NCBI GenBank assembly: GCA_027858895.1
Contig: JAQIBX010000105.1
Location: 1 to 64,000, forward strand
DNA from: Desulfuromusa sp.
Lineage (GTDB): Bacteria > Desulfobacterota > Desulfuromonadia > Desulfuromonadales > Geopsychrobacteraceae
DNA length: 64,000 nt
Direction of reading: 5' to 3'
A program made the translations under genes and the position numbers. Positions within the stretch are counted from its first letter, which is position 1. Each line of letters starts with the position of its first letter. This document shows positions 38,468-48,621 of this stretch, piece after piece. Below the pieces are notes generated by a model, which did not search any database, was not told where the DNA came from, and saw only the letters and a list, made by a program, of their open reading frames with translations.

Positions 38468-39205
38468 TTGAACGCCCATAATCGCCGCCCACAGTTTTTC
38501 CTGAAAACTGCACTGCGTGGAAATTCTCTCGTACAAATACTCATTTATGCCAATCTCATTCTCTTTACCCTGATGGTTCTTCACGGCACAGTGCTTGGTC
38601 TTGGTATGCAGGCGATCTTGCAGCCCTCCCCTCGTTTGTTGGTCCATTGGGGCGGACAATACTGGCCGATGGTTCTGGAAAATGGTGAGTGGTGGCGATG
38701 TATCACCTATGCTTTTACTCACGGCGGGATAATTCACCTGGGTTTTAACATGGTTGTTCTCTACCAGGTCGGTCCGCTATTGGAATCTGAAATCGGCTGG
38801 AAGCGGCTGCTGACTGTTTATATTTTTGCAACGATCATTGCCACAGTGGCCGGATTATTCTGGCACCCGGTTACCGTCGTTGTCGGTGCTTCCGGGGCAA
38901 TCTTTGGTTTGATCGGATTTTCAGTCAGTTATTATCACCGGGTCGGTGGGGGTATTGGGATTCAGCGCCGAAATTTCATGTTTCAGTGGGCTGCAATGGC
39001 CTTTGTCTTCGGTTTTATTGTCGGCGCTGACAATGCCGCTCATCTCGGGGGTGCGGTCGCTGGAGCTGCCCTTGGTTGGTTTATGCCCATCAGTATTCGC
39101 GATCAACGCAAAACGGATGGTTTGTTCAAAGGAATTGCCATTCTCTTTACCCTGTTGACCATTGTCAGTATTGCTTTCATCCCCCTTTCCTGGCTCGCAG
39201 GCTGA
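38468..39205 (+). CDS. Rhomboid family intramembrane serine protease
   Basis: WWRCITYAFTHGGIIHLGFNMVVLYQVGPLLE, VVGASGAIFGLIG, ADNAAHLGGAVAG. Confidence 0.93.
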   Translation: MNAHNRRPQFFLKTALRGNSLVQILIYANLILFTLMVLHGTVLGLGMQAILQPSPRLLVHWGGQYWPMVLENGEWWRCITYAFTHGGIIHLGFNMVVLYQVGPLLESEIGWKRLLTVYIFATIIATVAGLFWHPVTVVVGASGAIFGLIGFSVSYYHRVGGGIGIQRRNFMFQWAAMAFVFGFIVGADNAAHLGGAVAGAALGWFMPISIRDQRKTDGLFKGIAILFTLLTIVSIAFIPLSWLAG

Positions 39206-39215
39206 GACAAATTCT

Positions 39216-39698
39216 ATGGCAAGAGATAAAGTTCCCGCAACTCCAGCTATCAGATTGCTAAAACAGCATAAAGTCAAATTCATACCCCGCCCGTATAAAT
39301 ATGAGGATAAAGGGGGCACCAGAGCAAGTGCTCGCGAATTGAAGGTTGATGAGCATGAGGTGATCAAGACTCTGGTCATGGAAGACGACCAACAGCGACC
39401 ACTCATCGTCCTGATGCATGGTAATTGCGAAGTCTCATTGAAACACTTGGCTCGCCAGTTAAAGGTTAAGAAGATTACTCCCTGTACTTCAGATAAAGTT
39501 GACAGCTTAACAGGTTATCAGACCGGTGGGATTTCACCCTTTGGCACCCGTCAACCCCTGCCGATTTATATGGAAGAAACCATCGCTAACCTTGAAAGAT
39601 TAATTATCAATGGCGGCCGTCGCGGACTGCTGGTAGAATTAACCCCGAAAGATTTGACTGACATTCTCAAACCGACGTCTGTTTCTGTCGCCATCTAA
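39216..39698 (+). CDS. ybaK: Cys-tRNA(Pro) deacylase YbaK/EbsC type
   Basis: MARDKVPATPAIRLLKQHKVKFIPRPYKYEDKGGTRASARELKVDEHEVIKTLVM; GYQTGGISPFGTRQPLPIYMEE. Start at ATG 39216. Confidence 0.9.
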   Translation: MARDKVPATPAIRLLKQHKVKFIPRPYKYEDKGGTRASARELKVDEHEVIKTLVMEDDQQRPLIVLMHGNCEVSLKHLARQLKVKKITPCTSDKVDSLTGYQTGGISPFGTRQPLPIYMEETIANLERLIINGGRRGLLVELTPKDLTDILKPTSVSVAI

Positions 39699-39735
39699 TG
39701 CCTTTCTGCTAAATCATTAAAACTGGAGGCAAACC

Positions 39736-40560
39736 ATGATTGAACCTCGTTACGCTGAAGCTGCCGATATTATTCGAAATGCCAGTGCCTTAGTGATCAC
39801 TGCCGGGGCCGGCATTGGGGTTGATTCTGGATTGCCTGACTTCCGTGGCAATCAGGGTTTCTGGAACTCTTACCCGATGTATGAACGCCTTGGACTCAGT
39901 TTTATTCAAGCTGCTAATCCACAACACTTTGAAGATGATCCCCATTTTGGCTGGGGGTTCTATGGCCACCGCACCAATCTCTATCGCAATACCATCCCTC
40001 ACAGCGGATTTGGAATGCTGCAGAAATGGATCAAAGAATTTGAACTCGATTACTTTGTCGCCACCTCAAATGTTGATGGGCAGTTTCAGAAAGCCGGCTT
40101 TTCTGAGGATCGAGTTCTTGAAGTTCATGGTTCAATCCACCACCTGCAATGCACAGTTCCCTGCAATCGCGATATCTGGCAAAACGAAGCTGAATACGAC
40201 ATTGATGAAGCAACCATGCGAGCAGTCGATGTTCCCAAATGCCCTCAATGTAATCGCGTAGCAAGACCCAATATCCTCATGTTTGGAGATTATTCATGGC
40301 TGTCTAAACGTTCGGCCATTCAGGAAGAAAATTTTGATGAGTTTTTACAGCTGAATGGTAATAGCCAATTAGTCGTGATTGAGATGGGTGCCGGTTCAGC
40401 CATCCCAACCATTCGCCACCTCAGTGAACAGCTGGGACAACGCGGTCAGGCAACGGTTTTAAGGATTAATCCCCGCGAACCACAAATCAGAACACCACAT
40501 TTTTCTTTTGCCAGTGGTACGGTTGAGGTTTTAAGTCAGATTCAGGACGCTCTGAATTAA
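39736..40560 (+). CDS. Sir2 family NAD-dependent protein deacylase
   Basis: LVITAGAGIGVDSGLPDFRGNQGFW, TSNVDGQFQKAGF, LEVHGSIHHLQC, CPQCNRVARPNILMFGD. Confidence 0.9.
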   Translation: MIEPRYAEAADIIRNASALVITAGAGIGVDSGLPDFRGNQGFWNSYPMYERLGLSFIQAANPQHFEDDPHFGWGFYGHRTNLYRNTIPHSGFGMLQKWIKEFELDYFVATSNVDGQFQKAGFSEDRVLEVHGSIHHLQCTVPCNRDIWQNEAEYDIDEATMRAVDVPKCPQCNRVARPNILMFGDYSWLSKRSAIQEENFDEFLQLNGNSQLVVIEMGAGSAIPTIRHLSEQLGQRGQATVLRINPREPQIRTPHFSFASGTVEVLSQIQDALN

Positions 40561-40792
40561 TCAAGAATGACAACCCTCTGTCTTCAGAAACAAACAAACT
40601 CTTGAGATGCAGGAACCAGATCGATAGCGCAATTTCAATTTACACGAAAGTCTTGAAATTCAATCAAACTGGCCTATTGGGGGGATAATACACGTTGACA
40701 AAAAATAATTATAATGTGACTATCCTAAAAAATAAAAAAGAGGGGTGTAATTTGTCTATTATTTCAACAACATCCCTGAAGTGAGAAAACTT

Positions 40793-41626
40793 ATGGCTAG
40801 AAAAAAAATGGGCGAAATTCTGATTGATAATAAAGTTATCTCTCAGGGTGATTTGGATCAGGCACTAATCAGACAAAAAGGAACCAATAAGCCGCTTGGA
40901 AAAATCCTCGAAGATATGCAAGTTATCCTTGAGGAGGATATCGCTAAAGCACTCTCGACACAATTCGGCTTTCCCCATGTGAAAAGATTTTCCCGTCATC
41001 GTTTTCCGCAGGAAGTTCTTGACAAAATCGATACAGAGCTGGCCCTGGCTCACCTGATTTTCCCACTCAAAATTGATAACAAAATCCTCTATCTGGCGAT
41101 GTCAAATCCCCTTGATATGGCATTACAAAGTGACCTGTCCTTTAAGTTGGCAATGCGTATTTCACCCTGTGTTGCAACCCCTGATGAAATTAAAACAGCA
41201 ATCAAAAAACACTATCTGTCCGATATCCCTGTAGATAAAGATGAGCAGACCCAGAATATCCTGCTGGTAGATAATCAGGAAATCGTTCTGAACGCCGCAG
41301 AAGCAACCTTAAAAAAAGAAGGTTATTCGATCTACAAAGCCAGAAATGGTGCTGAGGGATTAAAGATTGCCACGCAACTCCATCCCCATCTGATCATTAC
41401 CGATATCGTCATGCCACGAATAGATGGGATAGAAATGTTCAAGGCTCTACAGGCCAACGGTGAAATTGACAATGTCCCTGTCATTGCTCTCTCGGCAAAA
41501 ACCAGCGCAGAGGATGAGTATAATTTGCTTGAAATGGGATTCTTTGATTTTATTGCCAAGCCGATCCAACCGATTCGGCTATTGGCTAGAGTTCGACGAG
41601 CTCTTAGACAGTATGATCGCAAATAA
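40793..41626 (+). CDS. MshEN (T2SSE_N)-REC fusion response regulator
   Basis: N-term KMGEILIDNKVISQGDLDQALIRQKGTNKPLGKILEDMQVILEEDIAKALSTQFG; C-term receiver ILLVDNQEIVLNAAEATLKKEGY...LIITDIVMPRIDGIEMF. Confidence 0.8.
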   Translation: MARKKMGEILIDNKVISQGDLDQALIRQKGTNKPLGKILEDMQVILEEDIAKALSTQFGFPHVKRFSRHRFPQEVLDKIDTELALAHLIFPLKIDNKILYLAMSNPLDMALQSDLSFKLAMRISPCVATPDEIKTAIKKHYLSDIPVDKDEQTQNILLVDNQEIVLNAAEATLKKEGYSIYKARNGAEGLKIATQLHPHLIITDIVMPRIDGIEMFKALQANGEIDNVPVIALSAKTSAEDEYNLLEMGFFDFIAKPIQPIRLLARVRRALRQYDRK

Positions 41627-41649
41627 AAACTTATCGTTTGCAGAAATAA

Positions 41650-42840
41650 CTAGAGCTGCAGCAAATTTTCACTTGCAAAGGTTATCCTCTCTATACCGTC
41701 GACAGTAACTCGCCAGGTATTTTCAATACCAACGGCACCCACTCCCGGAAAAACTGCCTTCGGCTCAAAGGCAAAAGTCATATTTTTTTCCAGAACTTGC
41801 TCATCAAAACCTTTTGCGATAAAAGGATATTCATCAACTTCAATACCGATTCCATGACCAATAAATGAAACCTGGGCACCAACCGCACCCATGAAATTAT
41901 CCTTGTATCCAAGGTCTACTGCCAGGCCACAACATTGCTGATAGATATCACCCCAAACAATGCCAGGGCGAGCAATCGTAACAAGCTTTTCCTGAACTTT
42001 CAGCATGTCGGCATAGGCCTGCTGCAAAGAATCGGTTAACGGCCCAATCGACAGAGATCTAGTCTGATCAACCAGATAGCCATCATAAGCGACAATAAAA
42101 TCAATAATAATCGGCTCACCAGCTTTGATAGTTTTATAACCTGAGCCCTGTCCCACAGCTGAGTTCAGACCCAACCCACCGAGGGGGGCATCAAGATAAG
42201 CAGGCTCAGCCCCATCACTACCAGAAAAAACATGGCCAAAATACAGCTCTGAATTAAAACTTCTGAAGCGTATAATTCCCTGATGCCCTTCTTTCCTGGC
42301 AAAGCACTCTAATTCTGCAGCAACTTCGAGATCGGTTATCCCAACTGCGACAACATTCTTGACCTGCTCATAGGTTTTTTCTGCAATCAGGGCAGATTTT
42401 TGCATAATCCCGAGCTCATATTCACTTTTGATTGCACGAACCTTGCGTATCAGCGGCGACACATCAGCGATTTCGGCAGCAGGGAAAAGTTTCTGATAGC
42501 GCTGAAATTGCAGCACCGGCAGTACATCTAATTCCATCCCGATCCGCTGCGGCAACCTTAATCCCATTTTTTGCAACTGTGCCGGCAGCTCTCTAATGCT
42601 GCTAATGTTTTGAATTTGGCACAATGAGGACTCCAAACATGCGCGGTTATAATCCTTTATCACCAGATAAACCGGTTCACCTTCAGCAGGAACATAGAGA
42701 AGACCGCGTTGAATCGAACCGGTAAAATAAAAAAGATCGCTATTCTGCAAAAGAATAGCCCCGGCAATATCCTGCTGCTGTAGCAATTTCTGCAACGCTT
42801 TATAGCGCATATTTAGTTCGCTTAAAGGAGTTATCCGCAT
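41650..42840 (-). CDS. M24 family Xaa-Pro peptidase
   Basis: 396 aa; creatinase N domain plus GEPIIIDFIVAYDGYLVDQTRSLSIG, FIGHGIGIEVDEYPFIAKG, FAFEPKAVFPGVGAVGIENTWRV. Confidence 0.9.
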   Translation of the reverse strand: MRITPLSELNMRYKALQKLLQQQDIAGAILLQNSDLFYFTGSIQRGLLYVPAEGEPVYLVIKDYNRACLESSLCQIQNISSIRELPAQLQKMGLRLPQRIGMELDVLPVLQFQRYQKLFPAAEIADVSPLIRKVRAIKSEYELGIMQKSALIAEKTYEQVKNVVAVGITDLEVAAELECFARKEGHQGIIRFRSFNSELYFGHVFSGSDGAEPAYLDAPLGGLGLNSAVGQGSGYKTIKAGEPIIIDFIVAYDGYLVDQTRSLSIGPLTDSLQQAYADMLKVQEKLVTIARPGIVWGDIYQQCCGLAVDLGYKDNFMGAVGAQVSFIGHGIGIEVDEYPFIAKGFDEQVLEKNMTFAFEPKAVFPGVGAVGIENTWRVTVDGIERITFASENLLQL

Positions 42841-43099
42841 CGCTTAATCCTTCATTATCTGGGGTTGAAAATTATGACTCAGAGGCAGAAAAGAGCACTC
42901 TTTTCAGAACAAATTAGGCGAAAAATATCTGCTTAAAATTTATGCAAAGAGGAAAAGCTGAGATCTCATAGGGGCTATAATTGCCTGGCAGTCAGTTTTG
43001 CACAGTGCTATCCACAGCAACTGTTTACAGCTATCAACAAAATTTCAAAATCAATATTTATTCTATTATTTCAGATAGTTAACAACAATAAACAGATCC

Positions 43100-43609
43100 C
43101 TACTGATCCTCTTTTGCAGCACAATCAGCGGGGTCACCATTTAATTTTGCTAAGGCATGTGGAAGTACCGGTAGCAGTACCTCAAAGTTTTCACGGACAG
43201 CCTTAGGACTACCAGGCAGATTAATAATCAAAGTTTTCTGGCGCACCCCAACCAAGGCACGCGACAGCATTGCACGGGGTGTTTTGCTTAAACTGGCCGC
43301 CCTCATTGCCTCCGCCATACCCGGCACCTGATAATCAAGTACCGTTTCAGTAGCCTGGGGAGTCACATCCCGAGGACTCAGACCTGTTCCACCAGTGGTC
43401 AGAATAAAATCGAGCTGTAGATCATCAACCCAGCTTTTTAACATCATAATAATTTTTTCCTGATCATCGGCGATCATCTGGTAGCGGACAACATGAGCTA
43501 ATTCTGACACCATCTCAGCTAGAAGAGAACCACTTTCGTCCTCACGTTCACCACAAGCACCCTTATCAGACAGGGTTAAAATTCCGGCCCGATACATCAC
43601 TGTTGCCAT
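43100..43609 (-). CDS. Molybdopterin adenylyltransferase/MogA-MoaB family protein
   Basis: GILTLSDKGACGEREDESG, FILTTGGTGLSPRDVTPQATE, IINLPGSPKAVRE. Confidence 0.88.
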   Translation of the reverse strand: MATVMYRAGILTLSDKGACGEREDESGSLLAEMVSELAHVVRYQMIADDQEKIIMMLKSWVDDLQLDFILTTGGTGLSPRDVTPQATETVLDYQVPGMAEAMRAASLSKTPRAMLSRALVGVRQKTLIINLPGSPKAVRENFEVLLPVLPHALAKLNGDPADCAAKEDQ

Positions 43610-43637
43610 CGGCGGCTCCTTTGCTTTTTCTACATAA

Positions 43638-44666
43638 TTATCGTTTTTTAGTCATCAACATACGTCTTGCGTTATTGACAATCGCCTGACCGACATCACG
43701 GCTTTTTGCAATCTCTCGAATATCCTTTTCAGACAAAAAAGTCATATAGCGCATTGCTGTTTGCAGTGGTGTTCGCGGGTGAATAGCCAGTGCTTTTTTC
43801 ATATCATAAAGCTTTACCCAATCCCGGTTGAGCAAGACAATCCGGATCAGTTCATCGCTGCTGCTACGATTTTTTACGATGGACAGAACTTCTCCGTCTG
43901 AAATTCTAGGGTTTCTCAGGACAGCGGTATTCACCTGCTTATTGGACTCACGAATCAACAAGGTGCGCCACTCTTTGTCACCCGTCAATGCCATTTTAAT
44001 TTTGTCAGCGGCACTCATCTCTTGCAGTTCTTGATACTTAGAGAGAGACTCTTCCTCAAGCTCTTCGTCAACGAAAGAATCGGCCTCATCTTCTTCCGCT
44101 GGAACAGATTCTGACTGCGATTTTGCATCAGGTTTCGGTTCCGGATCCGCCCTCGGTTCGACCCACCCAAGACGCTGTTTCATTACTTTGTCAGCATGGA
44201 TATTATTGATTAGCGCAGTTCGTAAGGCGTCGGTCTTACGCAGAACTTCATCATTGTGCGAAAGCATGTCCAACACATCACCGCTGCTGTTTTCTGCCAG
44301 GAACAACAGACTCTTAATCCCAATCATCCGGTGTTGCAGCGCCGCCTGCATAACCACGGAATCCTGATAGCGCAATTTCACAATAAAATCAATGAGTGAT
44401 GGGTGCAATTCGACCTGACTCAGAGCAGCCAACAAAATCTGTGCTGGTAGGGTTTCCAGGGTACTTAAAGCCTCTCCCTTGAGTTCCTGATTTTCACCGT
44501 GATAAAAAACGAACAGAACTGTGACAAGATTGTGGCCTGACATCGGCAGCGCACCACGAGCTGCAGCCAGACGGACACTGTGACCGCCCCATTTGCTCAT
44601 AATCTTGGCAACTTCTGCCGGGATGACTATCTGAACCTTTTCTGATTCCTGTTGTTTCTCAGTCAA
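43638..44666 (-). CDS. Conserved hypothetical helical-repeat-like protein
   Basis: 342 aa; alpha-rich with acidic linker (VPAEEDEADSFVDEELEEES); no family confidently recognised. Confidence 0.6.
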   Translation of the reverse strand: MTEKQQESEKVQIVIPAEVAKIMSKWGGHSVRLAAARGALPMSGHNLVTVLFVFYHGENQELKGEALSTLETLPAQILLAALSQVELHPSLIDFIVKLRYQDSVVMQAALQHRMIGIKSLLFLAENSSGDVLDMLSHNDEVLRKTDALRTALINNIHADKVMKQRLGWVEPRADPEPKPDAKSQSESVPAEEDEADSFVDEELEEESLSKYQELQEMSAADKIKMALTGDKEWRTLLIRESNKQVNTAVLRNPRISDGEVLSIVKNRSSSDELIRIVLLNRDWVKLYDMKKALAIHPRTPLQTAMRYMTFLSEKDIREIAKSRDVGQAIVNNARRMLMTKKR

Positions 44667-44673
44667 GCAAACC

Positions 44674-45585
44674 TCACTTCTTTTCTATCACCTGTGTCTG
44701 CAGTCCCAAACTGGAGATATGCGCAGCAACTTCACGGGCAGTTTGCTGATCTGCCTGGAGCGCAGTCAACATGGTGCCATTCATAGTAATTTTGCTATCA
44801 ACAAGTGCCACATTAATCATTTCGTGTGCCAACTCGGCCTGTAACTGTCGTGCTCCGATTTCCTGGTGGAAGGATCCAGCATAAACGGCAAGCTTTTTCC
44901 CATCGGGTAATAAAAAAGCGGTTTTGGTTACCTCTTTCAACGTTACCAAGTGCATTCGTGCCTCTTTCTCTGGATATATTCCTTCCAACAAGCGAATCAT
45001 AGTGACCTGCCCGCGTCCTGGCTTTTTTTGCGGTTGGAACCCGAACTCCTGTAACCGACTCATGGCCTGTTGCAATTCATCATCATTGATAAAAGGGCCG
45101 ACGGTCACGGTAAAAAGAGGAACAGCAATATCAACTCGCGGGGTCACCACAGATTTTTTTGTCTCTAGCTCTTTTTTTTCAGCCACAGCGGTATTTAAAT
45201 CGGGAGAAGATGTCTCTTCAGCAACAGCAGCAACTGTCGCGGGAATATCTATTATCGGTCGTGCAGGAACTGGAAGCTTTGGTGAGACATAAAGGCTCAG
45301 TTTGGTTACCGGCGGTTGTTGCGCAGACATATGAGTCAAGTAATAATAGCCGACCCCAAAGAGGAGAGCACATAACAGCGACAACGCAAGCAGTGAGCCA
45401 AAGCGATTTTTTCCAGAGTTAACGACTCGCACCTCTTGCTCAGCAATATATGCAAAAGATCGCAAGCTATCTGAATCATCAATCAGCAGAGACTCAATTC
45501 TTTTTTGTTCATCTCCCTGCCCAACGGCAATACCAATATCTGCAGCAGGTCTATCGACCGATGCTGGAACGTCCCGTTCATCCAC
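44674..45585 (-). CDS. SPOR-domain-like membrane protein
   Basis: TM LLALSLLCALLFGVGYYYLT; C-terminal KLAVYAGSFHQEIGARQLQAELAHEMINVALVDSKI resembles SPOR repeats. Confidence 0.65.
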   Translation of the reverse strand: MDERDVPASVDRPAADIGIAVGQGDEQKRIESLLIDDSDSLRSFAYIAEQEVRVVNSGKNRFGSLLALSLLCALLFGVGYYYLTHMSAQQPPVTKLSLYVSPKLPVPARPIIDIPATVAAVAEETSSPDLNTAVAEKKELETKKSVVTPRVDIAVPLFTVTVGPFINDDELQQAMSRLQEFGFQPQKKPGRGQVTMIRLLEGIYPEKEARMHLVTLKEVTKTAFLLPDGKKLAVYAGSFHQEIGARQLQAELAHEMINVALVDSKITMNGTMLTALQADQQTAREVAAHISSLGLQTQVIEKK

Positions 45586-45620
45586 AGCTATCTCCCAGGC
45601 TCCTGTTTTCTACAAGAGAA

Positions 45621-45650
45621 CCGGGACACCAAATCAACCTGGTGTCCCGG
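45621..45650 (-). terminator. Hairpin downstream of EF-G paralog
   Basis: CCGGGACACCA-aatcaacc-TGGTGTCCCGG 11-bp stem; weak T-tract. Confidence 0.5.
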
Positions 45651-45659
45651 ATATGTTTC

Positions 45660-47735
45660 TTACTCCTTGTTTATATCTTCCAGAATCTTGGCCGTCTGGT
45701 GCGTCGGAACTTCTTCATATTTAGTGAATTCCATGGAGAACATACCACGATCTGAGGTCATAGAACGCAACTCAGGGGCATATCTGAGTACTTCTGCCAT
45801 CGGCACTTCTGCACGAATAACCTGACTGTTAGCTTGCGGCTCAACACCGACAACCTTGCCACGTCGGGAATTAAGATCACCGATGACATCGCCCATACAA
45901 TCATCAGGAACGGTGATTTCAATGGCCATGATCGGCTCTAGCAGAACCGGTTTGCACACTTCCATCGCCTTCTTGAACGCCATCGAACCAGCGACCTTAA
46001 ACGCCATTTCTGATGAATCAACCGAGTGATGAGAGCCATCATACAAGGTGACCTGCACATCTACGACCTGGTTTTTAGTCAAGGGGCCGGTCTTCATCGC
46101 TTCGAAAATCCCCTTATCAACAGCGGGAATATAGTTTCGTGGAATGACTCCCCCGACAACCTTGTCGACAAATTCGTAACCAGAACCACGCGGCAGAGGC
46201 TTGACTTCAATCCAGACATCGCCGAACTGCCCTCGCCCACCCGATTGTTTCTTGTATTTACCTTGTAGCTGAGTCGAAGTCTTGATGGTCTCACGATAAG
46301 GCACTTTAGGTTCCTTAAGCACTACCTCTGCACCATATTTACGTTTGAGACGTTCAACCGCAACTTCAAGGTGAATCTGCCCCATACCGGAAAGCACCAT
46401 TTCTTTGGTCTCTTCATCACGGGTAATCCGTAAGGTTGGATCTTCTTCCATCAACCGCTGCAGACCAGTATAAATTTTATCCTCATCCCCTTTTTTCTTT
46501 CCTTCCAGAGCAAAAGAGATAATCGGCTTAAGCGGTATCAGGGGTTCATACATAATCTGATTTTTCAAACCACAGAGAGTATCACCCGTCGCCGTTACCT
46601 TTAATTTGGGGACAGCAATAATGTCCCCGGCTGCAGCTAAATCGATGGGACGCTGCTTCTTTCCTTCAAGTTTAAAGATATTACTGATTCGTTCTTTTTC
46701 GTCCTTATTCGGGTTATACACCACAGTATCTGCCGACAAGGTTCCGGAATAGAGCCGCATCAAGGTCAACTTACCGGCATAGGGATCATTGATCGTTTTA
46801 AACACCATCGCTGAAAAAGGCTCGTCTTCGCTCGGATGTCGTTCAACCGGTTCATCGGTCTGTGGCTTAACTCCGGTCTGAATTCCTTTGTCGACTGGTG
46901 ATGGCAGACAAGCAGTAATATAATCGAGGAGGAGTCGCACTCCGATGTTGGCAGTCGCGCTACCACATAACACAGCGGTAAACACACCCGTCAGGGTTCC
47001 TTCGCGTAGACCAAATAAAATTTCCTCTTCGCTTAAAGCCTCCCCTTCGAGATACTTCTCCATTAAATCATCGTCAGCTTCAGCAGCGGCCTCAAGAAGT
47101 TGCTCACGTAGCCGACTAGCTTCCTCTTGATATTCTGCTGGAATTTCAACCTCTTCGTAGGTTCCTGTTTCGTCAAACTTGTAGATCTTGGCCTTCATGC
47201 GAACTAAGTCAATAATGCCTTTAAAACCATCTTCCGCGCCAATCGGCATGGTTACAATCACAGCCCGCGCACCAAGAGATTTTTCCATAGCATCGACCGC
47301 TTGTAAAAAATTGGCCCGTTCTTTATCCATTTTATTGACAAAAGCAATCCGGGGAACTTCAAATTCATCACACCATTTCCAGATCTGCATCGTCTGAGAC
47401 TTAACCCCTGAAATCGCCGAAACAATCACCACAGCGCCACCGAGAACGCGCAGGCAACGGCGGGTATCATGCAGAAAATTGCTGATTCCGGGAGTATCGA
47501 CGATATGCAAGCTGTAACCGTTCCACAGACAATGATTCAAACTGGCACTGAGCGTTGCGCGTCGCTTAATCTCCTCTTCCTCAAAATCCATTGCCGAGGT
47601 CCCATTATCGACCTTGCCCAGCTTATCAGTCATGCCCGTATTGAATAAAATTGCCTCTACCAGCGAAGTTTTACCGGCACTGTTATGTGCCACAATCCCA
47701 AGATTTCTCACTTTTGTTGTGTCGTACTTTCCCAT
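45660..47735 (-). CDS. Elongation factor G-like (EF-G2 class) translational GTPase
   Basis: 691 aa; G1 AHNSAGKTS, G3 DTPGI, G4 NKMD; C-terminal EF-G domains (RGQFGDVWIEVKPLPRGSGYEFVDKVVGGVIPRNYIPAVDKGI). Confidence 0.9.
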   Translation of the reverse strand: MGKYDTTKVRNLGIVAHNSAGKTSLVEAILFNTGMTDKLGKVDNGTSAMDFEEEEIKRRATLSASLNHCLWNGYSLHIVDTPGISNFLHDTRRCLRVLGGAVVIVSAISGVKSQTMQIWKWCDEFEVPRIAFVNKMDKERANFLQAVDAMEKSLGARAVIVTMPIGAEDGFKGIIDLVRMKAKIYKFDETGTYEEVEIPAEYQEEASRLREQLLEAAAEADDDLMEKYLEGEALSEEEILFGLREGTLTGVFTAVLCGSATANIGVRLLLDYITACLPSPVDKGIQTGVKPQTDEPVERHPSEDEPFSAMVFKTINDPYAGKLTLMRLYSGTLSADTVVYNPNKDEKERISNIFKLEGKKQRPIDLAAAGDIIAVPKLKVTATGDTLCGLKNQIMYEPLIPLKPIISFALEGKKKGDEDKIYTGLQRLMEEDPTLRITRDEETKEMVLSGMGQIHLEVAVERLKRKYGAEVVLKEPKVPYRETIKTSTQLQGKYKKQSGGRGQFGDVWIEVKPLPRGSGYEFVDKVVGGVIPRNYIPAVDKGIFEAMKTGPLTKNQVVDVQVTLYDGSHHSVDSSEMAFKVAGSMAFKKAMEVCKPVLLEPIMAIEITVPDDCMGDVIGDLNSRRGKVVGVEPQANSQVIRAEVPMAEVLRYAPELRSMTSDRGMFSMEFTKYEEVPTHQTAKILEDINKE

Positions 47736-47834
47736 GAATCGCTCCTTTTAAAGAAAAAGCCTGCTACGGATCTCCCGTAACAGCAGCCCTCCATTTCATC
47801 GACGTCATTACGTCCAGATAACAGGGTCTGAAGG

Positions 47835-48602
47835 TTAATTCCGGTTCCTTTCGTAGAGTATTTTTAATCCTTCCAAGGTCAAGAATGGTTCTACCTGATC
47901 AATGCTACTGGTTGCCGCAGATATTGGTGCCGCTAGTCCACCCGTCGCAATAACTTTGGCGGGCTCAGACAACTCCTTTTTCATGCGGGTGACAATTCCT
48001 TCAACCAAACCGACATAGCCGAAAAAAATTCCAGCCTGCATACTGCTAACTGTATTTTTAGCAATGATCTGATCTGGTCGTGAAAATTCGACCCGGGGTA
48101 ATTTACTCGCCCGCTCAAATAATGCATCAGCAGAGATTCCCACACCTGGTGCAATGGCGCCACCTTGATAACTCCCATCAGGGGAAATCACATCAAAGGT
48201 TGTTGCCGTACCAAAATCGACAACAATCAGACCGCACTTAAATCTTTCATAAGCAGCGACAGCATTAACAATGCGATCGGCACCAACTTCACGTGGGTTA
48301 TCATACTGAATAGGCATGCCAGTCTTCATTCCCGGGCCGACAACATAGGGTGTCAATTGAAAATATTTCCGGCAGAGCCCCTCAATAGTCGTCAGCATCG
48401 GAGGCACAACGCTTGACACAATCACATCACTCAAATCTGTAAACTGCAGTCCTGACAAACGGAATAAATCATTGATCAACATGGCATATTCATCAATCGT
48501 TCGGTACTTATCCGTCCCAACCCGCCAGTCTTTTACTAAAAGCTGACCGTCATAAATCCCCAGGACGGTATTACTGTTTCCAACATCGATGACCAATAAC
48601 AT
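47835..48602 (-). CDS. coaX: Type III pantothenate kinase
   Basis: 255 aa; [53 protein letters not shown]. Confidence 0.95.
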   Translation of the reverse strand: MLLVIDVGNSNTVLGIYDGQLLVKDWRVGTDKYRTIDEYAMLINDLFRLSGLQFTDLSDVIVSSVVPPMLTTIEGLCRKYFQLTPYVVGPGMKTGMPIQYDNPREVGADRIVNAVAAYERFKCGLIVVDFGTATTFDVISPDGSYQGGAIAPGVGISADALFERASKLPRVEFSRPDQIIAKNTVSSMQAGIFFGYVGLVEGIVTRMKKELSEPAKVIATGGLAAPISAATSSIDQVEPFLTLEGLKILYERNRN

Positions 48603-48621
48603 GCGACTTCTCTACCCCTAC

